Below are positions 1-5,594 of a stretch of DNA of 10,570 nucleotides, in pieces; the first letter of the stretch is position 1, and each line of letters starts with the position of its first letter. Source of the DNA: Bacillota bacterium (lineage in GTDB: Bacteria; Bacillota; Clostridia; Peptostreptococcales; Anaerovoracaceae); contig JAEELK010000144.1 in NCBI GenBank assembly GCA_016282655.1, positions 1-10,570 on the forward strand. Direction: 5' to 3'. The notes beneath the pieces were generated by a model. It searched no databases, had not been told where the DNA came from, and worked only from the letters and a program-made list of their open reading frames with translations. The translations under genes were made by a program, and so were the position numbers.

Positions 1-726
1 CAGAACGTCAACTCCTACCGGGGCGTCTCGGAGCAAGATGGAAGCGCATGGGATTTCCCCGGGCTCATCTACGCCCTGCAGGAGGTGGAGGGTCTCGCGC
101 GGATCCGCTTCATGACCTCCCATCCGAAGGACCTTTCCCCGGCGCTCATCCAGGCTTACCGGGACTGTTCCAAGCTCTGCCGTCACATCCACCTGCCGGT
201 GCAGTCGGGCAGCAGCGCCGTGCTCGCGCGCATGAACCGCCGCTACAGCAGGGAGCAGTATCTGGAGCTGATCGCGCGGCTGCGGGACGCCGTGCCGGAG
301 ATCGCCGTCAGCACGGACATCATCGTGGGCTTCCCCGGGGAGAGCGAGGCGGACTTTCAGGCGACCCTCGACCTGGTGGAGGAGGTCCGCTACGATTCCG
401 CCTTCACCTTCCTGTATTCCAAGCGGCGCGGCACGCCCGCGGCGGAGTATCCGGATCAGGTGCCGGAGGAAGTGAAGCACGAGCGCTTCGACCGCCTGGT
501 GGAAGCCGTGAACCGCATCTCGCTGGAAAAGAACGAAGCGCAGTGCGGCAAGACGCTGCGGATCCTGGGCGAAGGCCAAAGCAAGACGGATCCCGGCATG
601 CACTGCGGCCGCACGGACGACCACCGTCTCGTGAACTTCGCGGCCAAGGGAGAGAGCACCGGCCGCTTTCTGGACGTCCGCATCCTGGACTGCAACACCT
701 TCCATCTGGTCGGGGAAGAGATCTGA
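1..726 (+). CDS. miaB: tRNA-2-methylthio-N6-dimethylallyladenosine synthase MiaB, C-terminal part (5' end outside window)
   Basis: MiaB is a radical-SAM enzyme with two iron-sulfur clusters that adds a methylthio group to i6A at position 37 of tRNAs reading UNN codons. The open frame begins at base 1 with QNVNSY, the family's stretch just after the radical-SAM cysteine motif, so the N-terminal domain and the CxxxCxxC cluster site lie to the left. Visible family landmarks are RFMTSHPKDLS, the HIHLPVQSGS segment, STDIIVGFPGE, and FTFLYSKRRGTPAA. The last 65 or so residues form the TRAM RNA-binding domain and end in NTFHLVGEEI. The 241 residues seen are a little over half of a usual 440-480 residue protein. 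The closest alternative is the paralogue MtaB or RimO, but QNVNSY and FxYSxRxGTPA favour MiaB. It ends in TGA and is followed within 15 bases by a terminator. Confidence 0.93.
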   Translation, partial: QNVNSYRGVSEQDGSAWDFPGLIYALQEVEGLARIRFMTSHPKDLSPALIQAYRDCSKLCRHIHLPVQSGSSAVLARMNRRYSREQYLELIARLRDAVPEIAVSTDIIVGFPGESEADFQATLDLVEEVRYDSAFTFLYSKRRGTPAAEYPDQVPEEVKHERFDRLVEAVNRISLEKNEAQCGKTLRILGEGQSKTDPGMHCGRTDDHRLVNFAAKGESTGRFLDVRILDCNTFHLVGEEI

Positions 727-740
727 CGAATGCCTGCCGC

Positions 741-775
741 AAGGCCGGGCGCCCGCGGGCGCCCGGCCTTTTTTC
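741..775 (+). terminator. Rho-independent terminator after miaB
   Basis: A perfect 30-base palindrome (741-770, arms AAGGCCGGGCGCCCG and its complement) runs straight into a six-T tract (769-774). Folded with a short loop it gives a stem of at least 12 GC-rich pairs. It closes the miaB transcript 15 bases after the stop codon. Confidence 0.92.
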
Positions 776-786
776 GCGCCTCCCGC

Positions 787-820
787 ATGAATGGATACAC
801 GGGAAAATGAATGTATACAC
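787..820 (+). repeat. Paired 14-bp direct repeat, candidate operator upstream of the LytTR gene
   Basis: ATGAATGGATACAC (787-800) and ATGAATGTATACAC (807-820) differ at one base, and their starts are exactly 20 bp apart, about two helical turns. LytTR proteins characteristically bind two direct repeats on one face of the helix about 21 bp apart, so this pair upstream of a LytTR gene is a reasonable autoregulatory site. A TATACA element at 840-845 could be the -10 box of an activator-dependent promoter, because no good -35 sits at the right distance and the second repeat would overlap the -35 position. The repeat is seen directly; its role is inferred. Confidence 0.5.
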
Positions 821-916
821 ATAAAAACGTAAAAAAATCTATACAAACGGCCGTCTTCTCGTCATTGTGATTGCATAAGCTTTCATTTGTGCAGTCTCGA
901 AAGGAGGCAAAGAAGA

Positions 917-1507
917 ATGGCTAGGTTTTTGATCGTCGAGACGGATCCCAAACATCGAAAAACGGTGGAGAAGCTGTGGAAAGAAGCGACCGGGAGAGGA
1001 CCGGACGAAGCCGGAGAGGACGGCAGCAGGCTCTCGTTCCTGAGCCGGCCGTCGGACTTCCTGCAGATCTGGCGGGAGAGCCCGGAACAGTTCTATCTGT
1101 TGCTCTGCAACCCCGTCCGCAGCCCCAAGCACCTGAACTTTACGGAGCAGCTCTTCGCGTCGGCGGCCGTGATGGAGCGGAGCCTGCGGATCAAGGTCGG
1201 CTGGCAGGAGAAACGGATCCCCCTCAGCGAGATCTACTACATCTGCAGGAAAGGGCGCAAGCTGGAGCTGCACGGCCAAAAGGGCGCGCTGGAGTTTTAC
1301 GGGCACCTGAGCCGGAGCGAGGAGATGCCGGGCCTGAAGGAGGGCTTTCTGCTCTGTCATCAAAGCTATCTGGTGAACCTGCAGTACGTGGAGCGGCGCG
1401 AAGCGCACGCGTTCCGCCTGCAGAACGGGGAGGAGATCCCGATCAGCCAGAAGCGCTGCGCGACCGCGCGGGACGTCTGGCTCCGCTACATCACGAAAAA
1501 GCGCTGA
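917..1507 (+). CDS. LytTR-family DNA-binding protein with degenerate, shortened receiver-like N-terminus
   Basis: This 196-residue protein is probably a transcription regulator. Residues about 88-193 match the LytTR DNA-binding domain, including EKRIPLSEIYYI, the conserved FLLCHQSYLVNLQYV (residues 144-158) and IPISQKR. Residues 1-85 resemble the front of a response-regulator receiver (RFLIVETDPKHRKTV as strand 1 and helix 1). However, the expected phospho-acceptor strand reads YLLLCNP with no aspartate, and there is no room before LytTR for the rest of a receiver fold with its Thr/Ser and Lys switch residues. It therefore probably does not work by phosphorylation. The start is the ATG at 917, ten bases after a full AAAGGAGG site (900-907); an upstream in-frame GTG at 887 has none. 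No histidine kinase lies beside it. It stands alone between two terminated or separately promoted units, and its target genes are unknown. Confidence 0.85.
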   Translation: MARFLIVETDPKHRKTVEKLWKEATGRGPDEAGEDGSRLSFLSRPSDFLQIWRESPEQFYLLLCNPVRSPKHLNFTEQLFASAAVMERSLRIKVGWQEKRIPLSEIYYICRKGRKLELHGQKGALEFYGHLSRSEEMPGLKEGFLLCHQSYLVNLQYVERREAHAFRLQNGEEIPISQKRCATARDVWLRYITKKR

Positions 1508-1524
1508 AATGCCGAAAAAAAGCC

Positions 1525-1553
1525 TTGCGCGGACCCGGAAGGTATAGTATAGT
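1525..1553 (+). promoter_or_regulatory. Sigma-70-type promoter for rpsB-tsf
   Basis: TTGCGC (1525-1530) and TATAGT (1548-1553) are separated by exactly 17 bp, placing the transcript start near 1560 and about 120 bases upstream of rpsB. It lies just past the stop codon of the LytTR gene, with no terminator between. Confidence 0.75.
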
Positions 1554-1559
1554 ATCTAA

Positions 1560-1679
1560 GGCTGTGCAAAGGGCACGGTCTATTCTAATTCACACATCCT
1601 GACGCCCGGGGCCGGTGCCTTCGAGAAGGTCGCTTTCCGGGAATGCAGGGTGGAGGAAAAAAACCGGGAGGTAAAACGA
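1560..1679 (+). promoter_or_regulatory. Leader of rpsB with a possible hairpin
   Basis: About 120 bases of untranslated leader are expected between the promoter and the rpsB start. A hairpin can be drawn with CCTT (1618-1621) paired to AAGG (1626-1629), closed outside by CCGG (1612-1615) with CCGG (1637-1640), ahead of the CGGGAGG ribosome binding site. Ribosomal protein S2 represses its own operon through its leader in E. coli. Whether this leader does so is a guess, and I recognise no known RNA family. Confidence 0.25.
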
Positions 1680-2453
1680 ATGGCAGTTATTTCTATGAAA
1701 CAGTTGCTGGAAGCCGGCGTGCACTTCGGTCATCAGACCAGACGCTGGAATCCGAAAATGGCGCCCTACATCTTCACCGAGAGAAACGGCATCTACATCA
1801 TCGACCTGCAGAAGACCGTCAAGAAGATCGACGAAGCCTATGCCTTCATGCAGCAGTGCGCCGCCGACGGCAGAAAGATCCTCTTCGTCGGCACCAAGAA
1901 GCAGGCGCAGGCCGCCATCGCGGATGAAGCCCGCCGCTGCGGCATGTACTTCGTCAACGAGCGCTGGCTCGGCGGCATGCTCACCAACTACAAGACCATC
2001 TCTCAGCGCATCAAGCGCCTCAACGCCATCCGCACCATGGAGACGGACGGCACCTTCGACGCGCTGACCAAGAAAGAAGTCGGCAAGCTGCGCCTGGAGG
2101 CCGAGAAGCTCGAGAAATACCTGGGCGGCATCAAAGAGATGAACGGCATGCCCGGCGTCATTTTCGTAGTAGATCCCAAGAAGGAAAAGATCGCGGTCAA
2201 AGAAGCCCGCATCCTGGGCATCCCCGTGGTCGGCATCGTGGACACCAACTGCGATCCCGACGACGTAGACTACATCATCCCCGCCAACGACGACGCCATC
2301 CGCGCCGTCAAGCTGATCACCGGCAAGATGGCGGACGCCATCATCGAAGGCCTGCAGGGCGAATCCATGGCGGAAGCCGAGGAAGCCCCCGCCGCCGAAG
2401 AGGCGCCTGCCGCCGAGGAAGCTCCCGCCGCCGAAGAGGCCCCGGAAGCCTAA
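1680..2453 (+). CDS. rpsB: 30S ribosomal protein S2
   Basis: S2 is a late-assembling protein on the back of the small subunit, needed for binding S1 or for initiation-competent 30S particles. The 257-residue product opens with the classic [20 protein letters not shown] and carries [32 protein letters not shown] and [15 protein letters not shown]. The ATG at 1680 is chosen over an in-frame GTG at 1650 because it has CGGGAGG (1665-1671) eight bases before it and matches the universal S2 N-terminus. The core ends near residue 232; a tail of four hexapeptides (EEAPAA three times, then EEAPEA) follows, which is longer and more regular than in most S2 proteins. It lies 21 bases upstream of tsf in the standard rpsB-tsf operon. 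Confidence 0.97.
   Translation: MAVISMKQLLEAGVHFGHQTRRWNPKMAPYIFTERNGIYIIDLQKTVKKIDEAYAFMQQCAADGRKILFVGTKKQAQAAIADEARRCGMYFVNERWLGGMLTNYKTISQRIKRLNAIRTMETDGTFDALTKKEVGKLRLEAEKLEKYLGGIKEMNGMPGVIFVVDPKKEKIAVKEARILGIPVVGIVDTNCDPDDVDYIIPANDDAIRAVKLITGKMADAIIEGLQGESMAEAEEAPAAEEAPAAEEAPAAEEAPEA
2379..2450 (+). repeat. 18-bp tandem repeat encoding the S2 tail
   Basis: Four in-frame 18-bp units encode [18 protein letters not shown] and EEAPEA, ending at the rpsB stop. The Glu-Glu codons alternate GAG-GAA and GAA-GAG from unit to unit, so a 36-bp period is superimposed on the 18-bp one. This suggests growth by duplication of a two-unit block. Confidence 0.85.
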
Positions 2454-2474
2454 GCTGTTGAAAGGAGAACGGAT

Positions 2475-3566
2475 ATGAGCGTTACTGCTGCTATGGTAAA
2501 AGAACTCCGCGAGCGTACCGGCGCCGGCATGATGGACTGCAAGAAGGCTCTGGTCGAGGTCGACGGAGACATCGAAAAGGCCATCGAGTTCCTCAAGGAA
2601 AAGGGACTTGCTAAGGCTGCCAAGAAGGCCGGAAGAGCCGCCGCGGAGGGTCTGGTCAGGATCGCCTTTTCGGAGGACGGCAAGACCGCCTCGATCGTAG
2701 AGGTCAACTCCGAGACCGACTTCGTATCCAAGAACGAGGAGTTCGTCACCTTTGTCGAAGGCCTTGCGAAGCTTGCGCTGACCGCGGAAAATGACGACAT
2801 CGAAGCCTTCAAGGCGATGGCCTTCGAGGATTCTACCGTAGGGGAAGTCCTCACCGCGCTGATCGCGAAGATCGGTGAGAACATGTCTCTCAGACGGATC
2901 CGGAAGATCTCCGGCGACGTGCTCACCTCCTACATCCACGGAGGCGGCCGGATCGGCGTGATCGTGGCCGGCGCCGGCGAAGCGAGCGACGGAAACAAAG
3001 AGGCCCTGAAGAACGTGGCGATGCAGGTCGCCGCGATGAATCCGCAGTACATCTCCAGAGACGAGATCTCTGCCGATGAGCTTGCCAACATCAGAAACAT
3101 CACGCTCGAAAGCGCGCTGAACGATCCCTTCTCCCTGCCGAAGCCGATCCTGAACGAGCTTCTCGACAAGGCCGCGGCCGGCGTCTGGGGAGACGAGGAC
3201 AGCGCGGTGCTTCAGGAGAAGAGAGCGGACAAGTCATTCAACTTCAATTATCTTCCCAACTTCATCTCCGAAGAGGGAAAAGCGAAGCTCGCGGAGCTGG
3301 CGATCGCCGACAAGGCGAACATTTTCGCGAACAAGATCTTCACCGGTCTGGTGGAAGGCCGCGTTTCCAAGCAGCTCAAGGACATCTGCCTGCTGGATCA
3401 GGTCTATGTGAGAGCGGAAGACGGAAAGCAGACGGTCGCGCAGTACCTCGGCAGCGTGGACAAGGCTCTTTCCATCCCGACGATCGTCCGCTTCGAGGTG
3501 GGCGAAGGCCTGGAAAAGAAAGAAGAGAACTTCGCCGAAGAAGTCGCCAAGCAGATGGCCCAGTAA
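2475..3566 (+). CDS. tsf: Elongation factor Ts, enlarged form
   Basis: EF-Ts is the cytoplasmic guanine-nucleotide exchange factor that strips GDP from EF-Tu. The N-terminal UBA-like domain (residues 1-45, with LRERTGAGMMDCKKAL) and the EF-Tu-contacting EVNSETDFVSKNEEF (76-90) are intact. AAMNPQYISRDE (186-197) and VEGRVSKQLKDICLLDQ (293-309) are also conserved. At 363 residues it is clearly longer than the usual 280-310. Between the last two motifs there are about 95 residues where I would expect about 30, so an extra block of roughly 65 residues sits in the region that forms the coiled-coil arm in E. coli EF-Ts. No frameshift or stop is seen and the reading frame stays open through the C-terminal motifs. 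AAGGAG (2461-2466) precedes the ATG. It is co-transcribed with rpsB and closed by a terminator. Confidence 0.96.
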   Translation: MSVTAAMVKELRERTGAGMMDCKKALVEVDGDIEKAIEFLKEKGLAKAAKKAGRAAAEGLVRIAFSEDGKTASIVEVNSETDFVSKNEEFVTFVEGLAKLALTAENDDIEAFKAMAFEDSTVGEVLTALIAKIGENMSLRRIRKISGDVLTSYIHGGGRIGVIVAGAGEASDGNKEALKNVAMQVAAMNPQYISRDEISADELANIRNITLESALNDPFSLPKPILNELLDKAAAGVWGDEDSAVLQEKRADKSFNFNYLPNFISEEGKAKLAELAIADKANIFANKIFTGLVEGRVSKQLKDICLLDQVYVRAEDGKQTVAQYLGSVDKALSIPTIVRFEVGEGLEKKEENFAEEVAKQMAQ

Positions 3567-3580
3567 AAAGATCGACGGAG

Positions 3581-3610
3581 AGAGGCGCTGCGTTTGCAGC
3601 GCCTCTTTTT
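3581..3610 (+). terminator. Rho-independent terminator after tsf
   Basis: AGAGGCGCTGC (3581-3591), loop GTTT, GCAGCGCCTCT (3596-3606) make an 11-bp perfect stem ending in a five-T run (3606-3610). It starts 14 bases after the tsf stop and ends only six bases before the ribosome binding site of trmO. Confidence 0.9.
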
Positions 3611-3629
3611 CAATACAAGGAGCGCGGAT

Positions 3630-4316
3630 ATGATCGTCGTTGCCAGAGTCCATAGCGAGATGCCGGAGAAGTTCGGCATCCCCAGACAGAGCGGCCTTGT
3701 GGAAGCCCTGCGCGCCGAACTGCATTTCGAGCCGCGCTTCCGCAGCTGGGACGCCGTGCGCGGCCTGGAGGAGTATTCCCACCTCTGGCTGCTCTGGGGC
3801 TTCAGCGAAGCCGCCTGGAACGGCAGCCTGACCGTGGCGCCGCCCAGGCTCGGCGGGAAGGTCCGGAAAGGCGTCTTCGCCACCCGTTCTCCTTACAGAC
3901 CCAATTCCATCGGCCTCTCCTGCGTGCGCCTTCTGGAGATCCGGCGCGGCGCGGAGGGGGAGCCGGTCCTGCTGCTCGGCGGGGCGGACCTCCTGGACGG
4001 AACGCCGGTCTACGACATCAAGCCCTACCTGCCTTACGCGGACAGCCATCCGGAGGCGGAGGGCGGCTTCGGCGAGGCGCACCGCCTGGACGCGCTCCGC
4101 GTGGACTTTCCGGAGGCGCTGCTCGCGAAGATCCCGGAGGCGCGGCGCGCCGCCGCTGTGAACTTGCTTGCGCTGGACCCCAGAGCGGCATATAATAAAG
4201 AGCCGGACTATGTGTACGGCATGGCCTTCGCGGGCCTGGACATCCGCTTTCGCGTGGAAGGGGACACCGTCCGCGTGCTGGACGTGGAGACCCGGGGAGC
4301 GGAGAAGATCAAGTAG
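3630..4316 (+). CDS. trmO: tRNA (adenine(37)-N6)-methyltransferase TrmO (YaeB/TsaA family, UPF0066)
   Basis: TrmO uses S-adenosylmethionine to methylate N6 of t6A37 in threonine tRNA (giving m6t6A), which tunes decoding of ACY codons. The 228-residue length fits the E. coli enzyme (235). Residues 1-135 form the single-sheet beta-barrel catalytic domain. Landmarks are MIVVARVHSEMPEKFGIPRQ, GLEEYSHLWLLWGF (45-58), GVFATRSPYRPNSIGLS (81-97) and GADLLDGTPVYDIKPYLPY (118-136). The C-terminal domain carries LALDPRAAYNKEPDYVYGM, the counterpart of the conserved LDPRPAY segment. The ATG at 3630 has AAGGAG (3617-3622) in front; a TTG at 3594 lies inside the tsf terminator and is rejected. There is no room for a promoter after the terminator, so expression probably depends on read-through from tsf or a promoter inside tsf. 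Confidence 0.92.
   Translation: MIVVARVHSEMPEKFGIPRQSGLVEALRAELHFEPRFRSWDAVRGLEEYSHLWLLWGFSEAAWNGSLTVAPPRLGGKVRKGVFATRSPYRPNSIGLSCVRLLEIRRGAEGEPVLLLGGADLLDGTPVYDIKPYLPYADSHPEAEGGFGEAHRLDALRVDFPEALLAKIPEARRAAAVNLLALDPRAAYNKEPDYVYGMAFAGLDIRFRVEGDTVRVLDVETRGAEKIK
4168..4196 (+). promoter_or_regulatory. Promoter inside trmO, probably for the downstream permease
   Basis: TTGCGC (4168-4173), a 17-bp spacer and a perfect TATAAT (4191-4196) lie within the trmO coding region, about 190 bases before the permease start. The -35 is identical to that of the rpsB promoter. The codons that make it up (TTG CTT, then GCA TAT AAT AAA) are AT-rich choices in a gene that otherwise uses CTG/CTC, GCG/GCC and AAG, which hints that the promoter is under selection. 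Confidence 0.65.
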
Positions 4317-4383
4317 GGGAGCTGCCGCGCGGGACTTTCGCGCTCCGGCGGAGCATATCATAGGGGGAAAGCGAGATCAGAGC

Positions 4384-5526
4384 ATGAACAAACGATACAG
4401 AGAACGGCCCTGGTATCCGATGGCGGTGGCAGCCTGCATCGCTGTCGTCCTTTTTGTCTTCCTGACACATCTGCCCTCCGTCTGGGCGGTCATCCGAACG
4501 CTGGTCAGCTACTTCCAGCCGGTGATCCTGGGCGGGGTCATCGCCTATGCCGTCAATCCGCTGGCAAGGCTCTACGAGCGCCGGATCTTCCGCGGCCTCT
4601 CGAACGAAAAGCGCCGCTGGATCCTCTGCAATTCCCTGGCCTTCGTCACGGTCATCCTGATCCTGGTGATCGCGCTGATGCTGCTTCTTCCGCAGCTGGG
4701 CAGCGGCCTGCAGACGCTGGCCGGCAACCTGGACGGCTATATGGACTCCCTGGAAGGCTTCCTGGAAGGCCTCGGGATCTCTTCCGCCAGCCTGGTCGAT
4801 CTCCATCAGCTGATCGAATCCTCCGGGGATCTGCTGCAGACCGCGGCCGATTATCTCACGGAGAATCTGGAGGGCATCCTGGCGGCCTCCGCCTCCGCGG
4901 GCTCTCTCGTCCTGAACTGCCTCATCGCCTTCATCCTTTCCATCTATCTGCTGGCGGGGAAGGTCGGTCTGAAGGCGGGCTTCAAGCGCTTCCTGAAGGC
5001 GCTCTTCCCGGGCGAGCGCTATGAGTCCGTCTGCAATTTCCTGCGGCGCTGCGACGCCATCTGCACCTGCTACATCGTCTACAACCTGATCGACTGCCTC
5101 ATCGTCGGCACCGTGAACGCGATCTTCATGGTGATCATGGGCATGCAGTACGTCGGTCTGGTCTCCTTCATCGTGGCCGCCATGAACCTGATCCCCACCT
5201 TCGGCCCGCTGATCGGCGCAGCCCTGGGCGGTTTCATCCTCCTCATGGTCAATCCGCTCCACGCGCTCATCTTCCTGATCTTCGCGCTGATCCTGCAGCT
5301 CGTTGACGGCTACCTGCTCAAGCCGCGGCTCTTCGGCAATTCCCTGGGCGTCTCCGGCCTGCTCATCCTGATCGGCGTCATCATCGGCGGGAAGTGCTTC
5401 GGCGTGGTCGGCATCCTGCTCGCGATCCCGGGCGTGGCCATCCTGGACCTGCTCTATCGGGACGGCCTCCTGGCCTGGCTGGAGGCGAGAAGGCAGCGGC
5501 TGGACGCGGAGGAGCAAGAAAAATAG
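4384..5526 (+). CDS. AI-2E/PerM-family membrane permease (UPF0118)
   Basis: This is a 380-residue multi-spanning inner-membrane protein of the family once called AI-2E transporters. Members include E. coli PerM, TqsA (linked to AI-2 export) and sodium/proton antiporters, so the substrate cannot be named from sequence. Two to three membrane segments at the N-terminus (about residues 12-32, 38-58, 82-105) are followed by a soluble stretch (about 106-175). A C-terminal block of four to five segments then carries the family signatures YNLIDCLIVG, AAMNLIPTFGPLIGA and QLVDGYLLKPRLFGNSLGVSG. The start is the ATG at 4384; its upstream purine run (GGGGGA, 4363-4368) is 15 bases away, too far for a good ribosome binding site, so translation may be weak. 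No better in-frame start is visible. It follows trmO by 67 bases and has its own likely promoter inside that gene. Confidence 0.9.
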   Translation: MNKRYRERPWYPMAVAACIAVVLFVFLTHLPSVWAVIRTLVSYFQPVILGGVIAYAVNPLARLYERRIFRGLSNEKRRWILCNSLAFVTVILILVIALMLLLPQLGSGLQTLAGNLDGYMDSLEGFLEGLGISSASLVDLHQLIESSGDLLQTAADYLTENLEGILAASASAGSLVLNCLIAFILSIYLLAGKVGLKAGFKRFLKALFPGERYESVCNFLRRCDAICTCYIVYNLIDCLIVGTVNAIFMVIMGMQYVGLVSFIVAAMNLIPTFGPLIGAALGGFILLMVNPLHALIFLIFALILQLVDGYLLKPRLFGNSLGVSGLLILIGVIIGGKCFGVVGILLAIPGVAILDLLYRDGLLAWLEARRQRLDAEEQEK

Positions 5527-5540
5527 CAAAAACGATAATA

Positions 5541-5573
5541 AAAAAACACCGTCCCCGCGGACGGTGTTTTTTT
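5541..5573. terminator. Bidirectional terminator between permease and holA
   Basis: CACCGTCC (5547-5554), loop CCGC, GGACGGTG (5559-5566), flanked by six A on the left and seven T on the right, forms an intrinsic terminator on both strands. It ends the plus-strand permease transcript (15 bases past its stop) and the minus-strand comEC-holA transcript (22 bases past the holA stop). Confidence 0.93.
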
Positions 5574-5594
5574 ATGCGCTTCAAAAGGGCGGAC

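Noticed and set aside
48..824. A plus-strand frame of 258 codons overlapping miaB in another frame
   Set aside because: Low-complexity Arg/Gly/Pro translation that runs through the miaB terminator; miaB itself is well supported.
2382..2450. Short regular repeats that could suggest a CRISPR array or minisatellite
   Set aside because: They are in-frame 18-bp codon repeats without spacers and encode the S2 tail.
1590..2939. A 449-codon minus-strand frame opposite rpsB and tsf
   Set aside because: It spans two well-recognised plus-strand genes, and its Gly/Leu/Asp-rich sequence is a shadow of their codon bias; no ribosome binding site or domain supports it.
4317..4383. Two small GC-rich hairpins between trmO and the permease gene as a possible terminator
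   Set aside because: The stems are about 4-5 bp and no T tract follows.
4309..5529. A 406-codon minus-strand frame opposite the permease gene
   Set aside because: The product is a Gln/Asp/Glu/Ala-rich string without domains, and the plus strand encodes a clear PerM-family protein.
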